From: Leptobrachium leishanense
Lineage: Eukaryota; Chordata; Amphibia; Anura; Megophryidae
Direction of reading: 5' to 3'
Assembly (NCBI GenBank): GCA_009667805.1
Contig: CM019066.1
Coordinates: 186,001 to 250,000 of the forward strand
Length of the DNA: 64,000 nt
Shown here: one piece after another, positions 21,379-32,416 of the stretch
Layout: every line of letters begins with the position of its first letter
Numbering within the stretch: position 1 is the stretch's first letter
Program-made: the position numbers and the translations under genes
The notes under the pieces: generated by a model
What the model was told of the DNA's origin: nothing
Databases searched by the model: none
The model's input: only the letters and a program-made list of their open reading frames with translations

Positions 21379-23565
21379 TTAGTCGAGAAAGTGGCATAGT
21401 TCAAAATCAGCGTTTAATCCATATGGTTGGAGGGTACCTAGGTTGAAAATCCAATTCATTTCCTCCTTACCAATGGTCTTCTCAAAGTTGCCGCCTCTCC
21501 AGGGTATCTCGACTTTTTTGATCCCTATAAAGGTTAGCCCCTCTGGGTTCATATCATGTTTGTTCTTGAAGTGTAGTGGGACACTATGTTTTTCATTCCC
21601 GTTCCGAATGCTCCTAATGTGTTCCTGGATACGTACACTCAATGCTCTAGTAGTTCTCCCTACGTATCTCAGGCCGCATGGGCAAGTTAGTAAGTAGATG
21701 ACATTCTTGGTAAAGCAAGTAATGGCTTCCTTTATCTTTATCGGTCCTGTTTTCCCATCTATTTGCGTGATGATCTGTTTTTTACTTTTAGTATTACGAC
21801 AGTTGAGGCAGTTTCCGCATTGGTGGAAACCTTTCTGTATGCCAAAGTGGTTGCTGTTTGATGGGGTCTTTCTGGTGTGTTTCTGCGCTATTTTCATTTT
21901 TACGTTACCAACTCCTCTACAGATCATCCTTGGTCTTTCAGGTAGGATCTCTTTCAGAAGTGGATCTTTTCTTAGTATCGGCCAATATTTCCTTATTAAT
22001 CTCCTGATGGATTGGTTCTGGGCATTGTACGAAAATATAAAAGGTACGTCCGTTGAGAATTGAGCTTCTTTTTTGGGTTTTTCTTTCAATAGATCAGTGC
22101 GCTCGATACTTCTGACTTCATTTCTGGTATAGTCAAGTTTATTTCGATCATAGCCCTTTTCTAGAAAGTCTGTTCTTAGTTTATCCGATTGTGTCTCGTA
22201 GGCGTCCAGATCCGTACAGTTGCGTCTTATTCTTAGGAATTGGCTTTTCGGAATTCCATCGAGCCATTGCGGGAGATGACAACTTGTGGTCTCGATGAAA
22301 CTATTAACATCTACTCTTTTGAAGAATGTCTCAGTTTTAATCTTGCCGTCCTTAATGAAAATACTTAGATCCAGAAAATTAATTCGTTCTTGGCTCCAAG
22401 TGGTGGTCAGTACAATGCCCATTTCATTCCTGTTAAGTTCTTGCAGAAACATCTCTAGCGTATGTATACCTCCCTTCCAGATGAGAAAGATATCGTCAAT
22501 ATATCTTTTATAGCAGACGAGATTGCTTTGATGTTCAGAGAGGAAGGATTCCTCCCAAAATGCCATAAATAAATTAGCATATGATGGTGCAAAACGACTT
22601 CCCATCGCAGTCCCATTGACTTGCAAATAAAAATCGTTTTGGAAGTAAAAATAGTTATTTTCTAAAATTAAACGCATCCCCTCCAGGATAAAAACAATTT
22701 GTTCAGGTTGCAATATTTCACCTTTTTTTAAAAAATGTTCAGTGGCCTCTAGTCCGTTTTTATGTGGTATTATGGTGTATAATGATTGAACATCGCTTGT
22801 GACCAGAATAAGGTCTTCTTCCCATGTTACATTGCTTAAAATGTTTAGAATCTCTGTGGTATTTTTCAAGTGTGCTATGGTATTAGTGACAAAAGGCTGG
22901 AGTTGGTGGTCTATGTATTCCGATAGTCTACTGGATACGGATCCTATCCCAGAGATGATGGGTCTCCCGGGCGGTTTGAATAGGTCCTTATGTATTTTAG
23001 GGAGGAAGTAAAACACTGGTGTTTTAGGGTGTTCGATTTTTAAGTATTTGAATTCCTGGTCGTTCAATATACCTAGTACGTGACCTTCCTCAAGATATTG
23101 GATAAATTTGTCCTGTATATCCTTCCCCGGGTTTTTATTAAGTTTTCTATATGTGTTCTCGTCGCTGAGGATCCTATTGGATTCGCTTCTATAGTATTCA
23201 GTAGACATAATAACCGTGCCTCCACCTTTATCTGCCGGTTTGATTTCAATTTTGTCATTAGATGCCAATTTCTTTAGTACATCTCTTTCCCTACTTGTTA
23301 GGTTGTTCGATTTCGTTGATGTCTTAAGTTTGCCCAGGTCAGTCATTATCATCTCTTCAAAAGTGTTAATTTCCTGTGAAATTAAAGATTTTGGGAAAAA
23401 AGTAGATTTTTCTTTCAAGTTCGTGTGTTGATAGAATTGAAAGGTGCTTGGTCTGTTAATAGGGTTCTTTAAGAAGTATTTTTTGAGACACAGATTTTTC
23501 TTAAATTTCTGTAAATCTATGTACATATCAAATAGGTTCATATGCTTAGTGGGGACATATTTCAT
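21379..23565 (-). CDS. PLE2 reverse transcriptase with GIY-YIG endonuclease
   Basis: An uninterrupted 728-codon frame, from ATG at 23565 to a stop at 21379; the frame stays open upstream to about 23720 without another ATG. The protein copies element RNA at a nicked target. RT landmarks: IKPADKGGGTVIM (fingers), FYFLPKIHKD, PPGRPIISG, motif A LVTSDVQSLYT, GTAMGSRFAPSYANLFM, and catalytic YIDDIFLIW near 22490-22505. Downstream comes a linker with a Cys motif (CGNCLNC), then the GIY-YIG nuclease NVIYLL...LRYVGRTTR...R near 21600-21720. Length and order fit canonical Penelope proteins. All catalytic residues I can check are present. The only damage seen is in the upstream frame. Confidence 0.9.
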   Translation of the reverse strand: MKYVPTKHMNLFDMYIDLQKFKKNLCLKKYFLKNPINRPSTFQFYQHTNLKEKSTFFPKSLISQEINTFEEMIMTDLGKLKTSTKSNNLTSRERDVLKKLASNDKIEIKPADKGGGTVIMSTEYYRSESNRILSDENTYRKLNKNPGKDIQDKFIQYLEEGHVLGILNDQEFKYLKIEHPKTPVFYFLPKIHKDLFKPPGRPIISGIGSVSSRLSEYIDHQLQPFVTNTIAHLKNTTEILNILSNVTWEEDLILVTSDVQSLYTIIPHKNGLEATEHFLKKGEILQPEQIVFILEGMRLILENNYFYFQNDFYLQVNGTAMGSRFAPSYANLFMAFWEESFLSEHQSNLVCYKRYIDDIFLIWKGGIHTLEMFLQELNRNEMGIVLTTTWSQERINFLDLSIFIKDGKIKTETFFKRVDVNSFIETTSCHLPQWLDGIPKSQFLRIRRNCTDLDAYETQSDKLRTDFLEKGYDRNKLDYTRNEVRSIERTDLLKEKPKKEAQFSTDVPFIFSYNAQNQSIRRLIRKYWPILRKDPLLKEILPERPRMICRGVGNVKMKIAQKHTRKTPSNSNHFGIQKGFHQCGNCLNCRNTKSKKQIITQIDGKTGPIKIKEAITCFTKNVIYLLTCPCGLRYVGRTTRALSVRIQEHIRSIRNGNEKHSVPLHFKNKHDMNPEGLTFIGIKKVEIPWRGGNFEKTIGKEEMNWIFNLGTLQPYGLNADFELCHFLD

Positions 23566-23665
23566 ACCTTTTCTTAGAACCTTTGTTTCTATATCTGTAA
23601 GTGGAGTGTCCGTTAGATTAAAGATCCCTCCATCCTGCTGTGTTTCTCCCTCCTCTTTCCTTCTT

Positions 23666-24716
23666 CTAGTTCGCCTTCCTCTGCATCCTCTTCTCGGTGG
23701 GGTCTTTTCCCGGTGACCATCCTCTCCTCAGGGTGGTAAGGTCCCTGTCTGTGGTTTGGGGATGTTTGTGAAAATCCCCTTGTTGCTGGGGATTCCTATG
23801 TAGATCACCGTCTTGTCTTAGTAAGTCATATCGATTCCTGGTAGGGATCGTATATGTTGAGTGGGTGTCATAATTGCTCTCTCTTTTATTGTGATTCCTG
23901 TTCCAAGGTCCTCTATAGGGGCCTGGATATGCTCGATTAGGTGGGCGATAGGTATTCAGAGGTCTGTTGCTATCGTACCTTGTCTCGTGTGTATTGAGGT
24001 GCTTCATAGGTGAATTGTTCATTATAGGGCTGTTTGTGTTGGTTATAGCGTCTAGACAGTCTTTGTGGTAGTGGTGTCTTTGTGTGTAGTTGACGCCCTT
24101 GTGTGGGTGTAGGGAAGTATTGTGTGGGTTTAGGTGGTATATCCCATATGGGTGTTTTATTGGCTCTAGGATAGTGATGTTCTGTCGGTTCTACTTGCTT
24201 CCACACATTACCATTTTTATAGTCCTGAATGTCACGCAGGTACTTCTTCCTCTTCCTTTCTTTGACTTCTTCATTTAGTTTGTCAAGGTCCCTCTCTATT
24301 TTACCTAGGTAGTTCATTGTTTCTAGATCGGATGATAGTAGTATTAGTTCTTCGTGATTCTTCTCAATATTTGTATTTAATTCTTTAAGGATTTCGTTTC
24401 TCCTCTCTATTATTATTTTCATACTGTGTAGTGAGAAACCTTCTAACATTTTTTCCCATCTTTCTTGAAACACAATATCGTCAGTGTCTCCTGCTAGATT
24501 TTTGGAAAAGCGGAGGCCTCTGGGTACCATGTTATCTTTAGTGTATTTTTCAAGTGTAATGATGTCCCACTTTGTTCTGATCTCTTTTTTGAGATCTTTC
24601 TCTAGTTGTCTTTTGACTGTGTAGATATTGTTAGGTTTATGGTCTTCATTTTGGATGCATAGATCTCCAAATATATCATCATTGTTGCATTTCCCGAATT
24701 TAGACCTAAAGTCCAT
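23666..24716 (-). pseudogene. PLE2 upstream ORF (N-terminal region), frameshifted
   Basis: Upstream coding part in two overlapping frames: ATG at 24716 to a stop at 23970 (about 249 codons), then a second frame open from 24022 to 23666. The first part is charged and likely coiled coil (many Glu/Lys/Leu, e.g. the segment ending LDKLNEEVKERKRKK). The second is rich in Asn, Arg, Tyr and Pro, a style of nucleic-acid-binding linkers. A third frame opens near 23720 and leads into the RT. Two frame changes could be decay or, less likely, programmed shifting. Function not recognised. Confidence 0.55.
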
Positions 24717-24764
24717 TATGTTGTAAGCTGCCTCTACACTGGTCGAGTGTTTGTTTTTGGAATG

Positions 24765-26395
24765 CAAGAGTGGGGGTTCAATGGAGGCGCTAGTGAATTT
24801 GTGTAAGGTTTTTAAAGGATTATGTTGTGCAGCCGACAAGGATTATAGCACAAAACCTCGACAAGAATGTGCAGAATGATAGAGCAGAGACGAGGGGGGG
24901 TCCAAGTGGCGCAGACTCTTAAGTGAGTGGTCGATACAGGCTTGTTCTAATGTGGTCAAAAAGGGACCTAAGTACAAATAGTATGCCTTCTGTTAGAAGG
25001 TGAAAAAAAGAAGAACAGTACCTATTCATGTACAGGAAGGCATTTAAAGTGCTAATATAAAGTGCAAATGAATAAAGTGCAAATGAAATGGTAAAAATGC
25101 TAGTGCAAAGTATATAAAAGTCAAGGATGAATTCTTGACAGAGTTCTGGCCCAGTATATGGAAAGTTGGTTCAGACCGTATGGGAATACGGTGAGGATGT
25201 CCACTGGAGTAGTCCGGAGGGTATGGCAGTCTTCCTAGGGTCCGGTCCTCACCTAGGTCCTATATGTGTTTCCAATTCCCAAAAATAGGGAGGCAGGAAG
25301 GGGGAAACAGAAAGGGGAGAAGATTGCGCAGTATTGTTTGGTAATGGGTCAAGCGGAAAAAGACGAGGGGACACTTACAGTGTGTGGAGCCTCGGTACCG
25401 GCTCTGGTGTGAAGCGCCTTGGGCCTAAATGAGGGTGGCCTCTGCCCTTCTTTGCGGTTGTTCCTGGGTGACCCTTCGTTTCTTTTCCTTGCTGGTTGCC
25501 CGATTATCTCAGGTACAAAAGAGGGAGAATCCTAATAGCGCAATATGCAGCTGTTTGCAGAAATAAATTTAAAACAGAGGTAGAGAAGGCAAACTCACCG
25601 ATGATGGAGCCTTTAGATACAGGCTCAACTCTAGGGCATGTGGTACTGCTACGGTGGGTACCTGCACCTCTTTCCACAGCGGGTGTTCCCTTATGTTCCT
25701 CTCGTTGATAGATGGTTCCTTTGTAAAAAAAGGGGTGGTGGGCATATACAGCTAAAGCTGTTGTTGGGTCTCCAGGTGACCAATAGTAAATAAATAAATA
25801 AATGGAGAGATTGAGGTACAAATTAAAAATATTTAATAAGCAAAGGGTTAAAATACAGTTAAAGGGTGAGGGGTTCGCACAGAGTACGCGTTTCGGCTGA
25901 CAAAGCAGCCTTCTTCAGCTCAGGGTGCAAAAAAAGGGGATGTGGGACACTCCACGTGTGTCTGTTTATATAGAAAGTACGAATAGCTGAATTCCCGGAG
26001 TTACTTCCGGGTTCCGTGGGGGATGCGGTCACGTGGTGCGTGCCGCGTCATTACGCGCGGCCATTTTGGGCGTGCGTTCCACTTGCCTGTTGTTTGCGTT
26101 CCATACGCAACGTATGTCCGGCGCAAGTGTTACCCGGGGGAAAAAAACACGGCGGCGGGGCAGTTCTAATCTCACAGGAGGCACAGATGGGTACCAGCAT
26201 CAGAAAGACATAGGCTGGTACCCTCATATATAAAAAAGAGCACCAGACAGAAGGCTTAAAAGGGCATCTTGGATAAAACGCATTATACAGTGGGGATATA
26301 ACACAGTTTGGTATTTAAAACGGAGTAAGGCACATTCCGGGTCATTGGCAAAAATACAATATACAGTGGGGATATGTATTTCAAAATTTTGGGTC
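24765..26395 (-). repeat. PLE2 pseudo-LTR, upstream copy
   Basis: Direct copy of 19304-20960. It precedes the minus-strand coding region; the first in-frame ATG (24716) is about 50 bp past its edge, so it probably supplies the promoter. The end near 26377-26397 is scrambled relative to the other copy, exactly where the inverted piece begins. Confidence 0.85.
25877..25928 (-). ncRNA. Hammerhead-like ribozyme, second PLE2 pseudo-LTR
   Basis: Identical over the 52 nt to 20416-20467: stem I GCAC/GUGC plus GAG/CUC, core CUGAAGA, stem II GGCUG/CAGCC, GAAA and CGCGUA. Two ribozymes placed at matching points of the two pseudo-LTRs would cut a read-through transcript into element-length RNA (inference from known Penelope hammerheads). 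Confidence 0.65.
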
Positions 26396-26397
26396 AT

Positions 26398-27216
26398 TTT
26401 AAAACCATCTATCAACGAGAGGAACATAAGGGAACACCCGCTGTGGAAAGAGGTGCAGGTACCCACCGTAGCAGTACCACCGTAGCAGTACCACATGCCC
26501 TAGAGTTGAGCCTGTATCTAAAGGCTCCATCATCGGTGAGTTTGCCTTCTCTACCTCTGTTTTAAATTTATTTCTGCAAACAGCTGCATATTGCGCTATT
26601 AGGATTCTCCCTCTTTTGTACCTGAGATAATCGGGCAACCAGCAAGGAAAAGAAACGAAGGGTCACCCAGGAACAACCGCAAAGAAGGGCAGAGGCCACC
26701 CTCATTTAGGCCCAAGGCGCTTCACACCAGAGCCGGTACCGAGGCTCCACACACTGTAAGTGTCCCCTCGTCTTTTCCCGCTTGACCCATTACCAAACAA
26801 TACTGCGCAATCTTCTCCCCTTTCTGTTTCCCCCTTCCTGCCTCCCTATTTTTGGGAATTGGAAACACATATAGGACCTAGGTGAGGACCGGACCCTAGG
26901 AAGACTGCCATACCCTCCGGACTACTCCAGTGGACATCCTCACCGTATTCCCATACGGTCTGAACCAACTTTCCATATACTGGGCCAGAACTCTGTCAAG
27001 AATTCATCCTTGACTTTTATATACTTTGCACTAGCATTTTTACCATTTCATTTGCACTTTATTCATTTGCACTTTATATTAGCACTTTAAATGCCTTCCT
27101 GTACATGAATAGGTACTGTTCTTCTTTTTTTCACCTTCTAACAGAAGGCATACTATTTGTACTTAGGTCCCTTTTTGACCACATTAGAACAAGCCTGTAT
27201 CGACCACTCACTTAAG
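26398..27216 (+). repeat. Inverted partial pseudo-LTR at PLE2 5' end
   Basis: Reverse complement of about 24917-25717 within the adjacent pseudo-LTR, so 26398-27216 can pair with it as a roughly 800-bp hairpin arm separated by about 680 bp. It ends CTTAAG immediately before the 14-bp target duplication. Inverted tails of this kind are typical of Penelope insertions and are thought to come from template switching. Confidence 0.85.
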
Positions 27217-27439
27217 AATATGCTATGCAGCTACTAGGTTGCCCTTCATCTAGTGTGCTTTCTGAAAGGACGTTCAGTGCCGCTGGAGGTTTTGTCACAG
27301 ACAAAAGAGTGCGTCAGTCCACCGACTCTGTAGACCGGCTGACATTTATAAAAATGAATCAGTACTGGATCAGCAGTTATCAATCCCCTGATGCTGACGT
27401 AACGGAATAGATCGGGGATGTCTTCTACATTCACAAAAC

Positions 27440-28140
27440 CTCCAGCACTGAACTCTTCCACAATACCACAAAAGGGTTACGGTGTGAATGCACTTGCTGC
27501 CATGAAAGGCACAATATTTGGCGGCACTGACGCCTGTGCCAGATTTATACCATTTAAATTTTTGGAACCGCAGGGTCCAACCCTGCACTCTTCCACAATA
27601 CCACAAAAGGGTTACGGTGTGAATGCACTTGCTGCCATGAAAGGCACAATATTTGGCTGCACTGACGCCTGTGCCAGATTTATATCATTTTAATTTTTTG
27701 AACCGCAGAGTCCAACCCTGCACTCTTCCACAATACTACAGAGGGGTTACTGTATGATGGTTCTTGCTGGCCTGGCAACAAAGACACAATATTTGGGTGC
27801 ACTGACTCCCATTACCAGATTCATATCTTTTTAATATAGGACTGCATGGTCCACCCCTGCACTCTTCCACAATACTACAGAGGGGTTACTGTATGATGAT
27901 ACTTGCTGGCCTGGCAGTCTGGCACCAAAAGCACAATATCTGGGTGCACTGACGTCCATTACCAGATTCATATGTTTTTAATATAGGACCGCAAGGTCCA
28001 CCCCTGCATTCTTCCACAATACTACAGAGGGGTTACTGTATGATGGTATGTGCTGGCCTGGCACCAAAGGCACAATATTTGGGTGCACTGCCACTGACGC
28101 CTGTATCAGATTCATATCCTCAGAGGGATTACTGTGCGAT
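27440..28140 (+). repeat. Tandem repeats of the hAT 3' region (copy B)
   Basis: About five diverged units of roughly 130-150 bp, each with a CACTCTTCCACAATACCACA block followed by GGTTACTGTATGATG-type and GGCACAATATTTGGGTGCAC blocks. The same array occurs at 6610-6800, 29150-29460 (inverted), 45850-46440 (inverted) and 52340-53030. Noncoding; may hold subterminal transposase sites (inference). Confidence 0.75.
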
Positions 28141-28239
28141 GGCACTGTTGCCGACGCTAAAGGCCCAATTTTAAAGCACCTATTGTTACTTTCATCCAAA
28201 GCCTGCATAAGTTTCACCACAATTTAGCCAAAAAATCAC

Positions 28240-29110
28240 TAAACTTCTTCTGCGTTCCCGAAAATGTCTCCTCTTTTCATACAGACTGCCGCCCCAAGCA
28301 GTTGTTTATGGATAGATTAAAGGAAAACCATTTACCGTCATTTGAAATGTCATTTTTCGGTTTTTACCTGATTTGGATGGGTGAACGAATACTTTTGGCA
28401 ATATAGTGTATTTCTATATATCCTAGAAATCTGCCACTTCACGGGCAGGTTATTGGGACCTCCTAGGCACGATATTTGAAGGAATTTTTTGTTTTTATTT
28501 CTAACCCTTATTTCTTGGAAAACTCACTGTCCCTTTACAAACGTTTTTTTTTTACTTTTTGTCCTTGTTTCCTGTCCCCCAGGGCACTACCCAGACCCCC
28601 ATACACCTTTTATGGCAAATATCTAGCTTTTATGCCCTCTTGGAGGACACTCTATAAATCAAATTTTGAGTCCCATTGACTTGCATTGAGTTCGAATCCG
28701 AACATTTGAAATGTTCAAGTTCGAATGTGAACCGAACTCGGGGGTGTTCGGGTAGTGCCCTGGGGGACAGGAAACAAGGACAAAAAGTTTTAAAAAAAGT
28801 TTTTAAAGAAAAAGTCAGTTTTCCATAAAATAAAGGTTAAGAAAAAAAATGAAAAAATCCTTCAAATATCGTGCCTAGGAGGTTCCCATAACCTGCCTGT
28901 GAAGTGGCGGATTTGTAGGAGTATAGAAACATTTAAAAACAAAAAAATGACATTTTAAATGACGGTTAATGGTTTTCCTTTAATCTATTCATAAACAACT
29001 GCTTGGGGCGGCAGCCTGTATGAAAAGAGGAGACATTTTAGGACACGCAGAACAAGTTTAGTGATTTTTTGGCTAAATTATGGTGAAACGTATGCAGACT
29101 TTGCATGAAA
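28240..29110. repeat. Tail-to-tail inverted repeat formed by two hAT right ends
   Basis: The right end of copy B (28240-28590) and the right end of copy D (28757-29110) are near-complementary, sharing words such as CCTGTCCCCCAGGGCA and its inverse, and CGTGCCTAGGAGG and its inverse. The space between the arms is about 170 bp. Copy D has lost its outermost terminal bases at the junction. Confidence 0.75.
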
Positions 29111-30181
29111 GTAAGAATAGGTGCTTTAAAATTGGGCTTTTAGTGTCGGCAACAGTGCTGTCACACCGTAACCCCTCTGTGGTATTGTGTAAGAGTGCTG
29201 GGTTGGACCCTGCGGTCCAATATTAAAATGATATGAATCTGGTATAGGCGTCAGTGGCAGTGCACCCAAATATTGTGCCTTTGGTGGCAGCAAGTGCCTT
29301 CACACCGTAAGTAACCCCTCTGTGGTATTGTGGAAGAGTGCAGGGTTGGACTCTGCGGTCCAATACTAAAATTATATGAATCTGGTACAGGCGAATCTGG
29401 TAAAGCAAGTGCCTTCACACCGTAACCTCTTTGTGGTATTGTAGAAGAGTGCAGTGGTGGAGGTTTTTGGAATGCAGAAGAGATCCCCGATCTATTCAGT
29501 TATGTCAGCATCAGGGGATTGATAGCTGCTGATCCAGGACTGATTCATTTTTAGAAATGTCAGCCGGTCTACAGAGTAGGTGGACAGACGCATTCTTTTT
29601 TCTGTGACACAGAACGGCACTGAACGTCCTTTCAGAAAGCACACTGGATGAAGGGCATCCTAGTAGCTGCATAGCATAATGGCTAAATTCTGGCCAGTGA
29701 TCCAATCTCAACACCCAGTAAGCCAGTGGATCATCTGCTGTAAAGGTATCCAGACGCTGGCAATGGGTGCCTACAATGGGTGCCTACATTTGACGTCCCT
29801 GGGTGTCGTGGACTAAAAAAATTTAAAAAGGCATCAGTCAAGCGGCCCTGGCCTTCACCGCTCTTCCTCTGATCATCCACAGCCTCAGAAGCACCTGTGT
29901 CATCACTTGGTAACCTACCAGTGCCTGGAAAGGTGTTACACAAGTGTCGCTTTAGAGCATCCTCAAGTTGTTTCATCTTGTGCTCCCTCTGTGCGGGCAG
30001 GATGAGCTCTGCAACTTTACTCTTGTATCGTGGATCAAGAAGGCTTGCCAACCAGTAATGATCCCTCTCCTTGATAGCACGAATCTTGGGGTCCTTTAGC
30101 AGGCTTTGCAGGATAAGGGAGCCCACGCAGCATAGGATGGAGGTGGCATTAGCTTCTGAGTCTTCCTGGTCAATGAGGATG

Positions 30182-31031
30182 TGTCAGGGCCATCCAGGCT
30201 GGGTGGGTGAAGGTGCGAGCCCAGGTTGCATTGACATGAAGTAGACAAGATGTTTCAAATAATAAAGAGTTTTTTGGATATAACAAACACAGGATGATGG
30301 GGAAGATAGGAATAGGGCTGCCTAACAAAGGGAAAGCTGATAAATAGGCAGGAAGGGGTTAACCATGTAATATGCAGGTTAAGGGGCTGAGAGGGAGAAG
30401 TAAACTAACTTCATAAGTAGAACTAGAGCAGGGCTGACAATTCCCACAATAGGAAATGAGAGAGGACACAAGAGGTTAACTTACAGACAGAGGGATTACA
30501 CAGGACCAGGGCTGAAAGCAGGGTTTTCTGGAATGTAGCATAAGTCCAGTAAACAGGGAGTCCGGTAGCTGGAAAAATAATAAGCAGATGGTCTGTATGA
30601 AGGAGTCCTTGGATGAAGTGGAAGGGGGGATCACAGATGAAAGCGGGATTACAGGAAAAGCGGTGGGGGAATCTTGCGAGGTATCAAATGGATGATCCAG
30701 AAGGGTAGTCAAATGGAGTCCATAGGTCCAGGAATATAGAAGGCAACAATCCAGTGAGCAAGCAGGGGGTCTGGTACACGTTGAATCCAAATGCTGGGTT
30801 GAAACAGGACAGGCTCCTGGCTGCACAAGCTCCTCTTAGGGAGTGGAAACTGATGCTGAAGCCAATAGTGAGGGCGACGGTTCTATTATATGGAAACAAT
30901 CAGGCTGGCTGATTAGGTGAACCTGTAGTGCAGAGCTGGCTGAGAACTCTGTTTTTTAAATCTAGGCAATTTCAGTGCGCAGCAGCACTAGTTTTGCCTT
31001 TGCGGCAGCGGCGACTGCGAGGACCATGACA
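30182..31031. mobile_element. 850-bp solo LTR inside hAT copy D
   Basis: Begins TGTCAGGGCCATCC and ends GGACCATGACA. The 5-bp duplication GGATG flanks it (30177-30181 and 31032-31036), and removing it restores the hAT sequence CAATGAGGATGACCCCATCG. No coding capacity. A TATAATAG-like box near 30890 on the minus strand suggests minus-strand sense, but this is weak. Confidence 0.9.
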
Positions 31032-32416
31032 GGATGACCCCATCGTGCACTTCCTCCTCCCAGACACGTACTTGTCCTTGGGTTTCTGGGTACACAAAAC
31101 TGTCCCTTGAGGAATCCCCACCTTCAATGCCCCCCACTACTTATATATTCCTCCTCATCCTCCTCCTGTCTGATCTGAGGACCCGCAGGAATGCTGTCTG
31201 CGTATAGACTGGGGCCTTGAGAGTTAGGGAAGGCCTCCTCTTCCTCCCGCTGCTCTGCCTCTAGTGCCACATCTATAATTTCCTGCAGAGTGCGCTCCAA
31301 CAGGAACACTAAAGGAATTGTGTCACTGATGCATGCACTGTCCCTGCTCACCATCCTCGTTGCCTCCTCAAATGGTGACAGTACAGTGCATGCATCCTTG
31401 ATCATCAGCCACTGCAGGGGGGGACCAAGTTGACCTGAACCTGTCCTTGTGCCATACTCACACAGGTACTCATTGATGGCCCTCTGCTGCTTGTGCAGAT
31501 GCTGCAGCATTGCTAATGTCGAGTTCCACCTGGTTTGGCATGTCACAGATCAGACAGTTTGTGGGAAGGTGTAATTCTCTTTGAATTTCTGCCAGGCGAA
31601 CACTTGCTGGGAATGACCATCTGAAGTGGCTGCAGACTTTTCTGGCCTGGCTGAGAAGCTCTGCCAACCCTGGGTACCTGGTTAGGAAACGTTGTACCAC
31701 CAGATTTAGGATGTGTGCTAGATATGGTACATGCGCCAACTTATCCTGGCGTAGGGCGGAGAGAAGGTTGCTGCCATTATCATAGATGACCATTCCCAGC
31801 TGAAGCTGGCGTGGTGTTAACCATCTCTGCACCTGCCCCTGCAGAGCTGACATAATTCCTGGCCTGGTGCGGCTCCTGTCCCCTAAACAAACCAGCTCAA
31901 GCACAGTATGGCATCTTTTTGCTTGAGCCATTTCGTAGCCCCTGCCATGCGTCAGTTTAACTGCCACTTCACCAGAGAAGGAGGAGGAGGAGGAAGAGGT
32001 GGTGAAGCAGACATACCTCATACAAGCAGCTTTCTGGAGGTGTGGTGGATGAACAAGCTCCAGCACAGAGCCCCATCTTGGATCCCTCCCAGCTGCAATC
32101 AGAGTTACCCGGTGTGCCGTGAAGGAAATGTAACGGCCCTGTCCATGCTTGCTTGACCACAATTCTAAAGTCATGTGCACCTTGCTGCTGACTGCCTTTC
32201 CCAGTGACTCCATAACATTGTGTTCCACGTGCTGATATAGTGCTGGAATGGCCTTTCGTGAAAAGAAATGGCATTTTGGAACCTTCCACTGTGGTACAGC
32301 ATATTCAGCAAATTCACAGAAGGAAGCCGAGTCCACCAGCTGGAAAGGCAGCAGCTGTAATGCGAGTAATTTTGCTAAACTGGCATTTAGACGCTGTGCT
32401 TGGGGATGGTTGGGAC

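Larger units (their letters stand above)
19304..27216 (-). mobile_element. Penelope-like element PLE2, near complete
   Basis: A 7.9-kb insertion in hAT copy B, flanked by the 14-bp duplication AATATGCTATGCAG (19290-19303 and 27217-27230). Structure in plus order: pseudo-LTR (19304 to about 20960), minus-strand coding region (21379-24716), a second direct pseudo-LTR (24765 to about 26395), then an inverted partial copy (26398-27216). Direct pseudo-LTRs with an extra inverted piece and a target duplication of irregular length are hallmarks of Penelope retroelements. Confidence 0.9.
15232..27410 (+). pseudogene. hAT BED-finger transposase (copy B), interrupted
   Basis: Start codon at 15232 (CACCATGTCTGAAAG), stop TAG at 27408-27410. 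Order: a Ser/Arg-rich N-terminus; acidic segments; a BED zinc finger at about 16971-17111 (CNLCQMRLKRW, then H and C in RRHMNTC); a Ser-rich linker; the hAT catalytic region with DTWSSKHGQ, ICDNGSKLL, CLAHVLNLVVQ and RWNSTLAML; a poly-Glu spacer near 18630; then HYWLASLL and the dimerisation domain SVLSERTFSAAGGFV. The last part lies beyond the PLE2 insertion, at 27231-27410. Stops occur near 17314, 17401, 18735 and 18924, with a frameshift near 18330. Inactive. Confidence 0.85.
14008..28757 (+). mobile_element. hAT transposon copy B, split by two insertions
   Basis: The most complete hAT copy here. The left end TAGGGGGATGAGCTGTTCGG (14008) is a diverged form of the family terminus TAGGGATGAGCCGAACACC. 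Then come 5' tandem repeats, the transposase, a 3' region of roughly 130-150-bp repeats, and a right end that stops short at GGGGTGTTCGG (about 28757), where it runs directly into inverted hAT copy D. It is interrupted by a solo LTR-G (15374-16359) and by PLE2 (19304-27216). Each insertion has an exact target duplication, so both are younger than the hAT copy. Confidence 0.8.

Noticed and set aside
21379..23565. Telomerase RT or prokaryotic GIY-YIG homing endonuclease
   Set aside because: The RT plus C-terminal GIY-YIG order, pseudo-LTRs and target duplication identify a Penelope-like retroelement.
24717..24839. Start of the PLE2 upstream ORF inside the pseudo-LTR
   Set aside because: The frame is open to 24839 but begins with TTG. 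The first ATG is at 24716, outside the pseudo-LTR.
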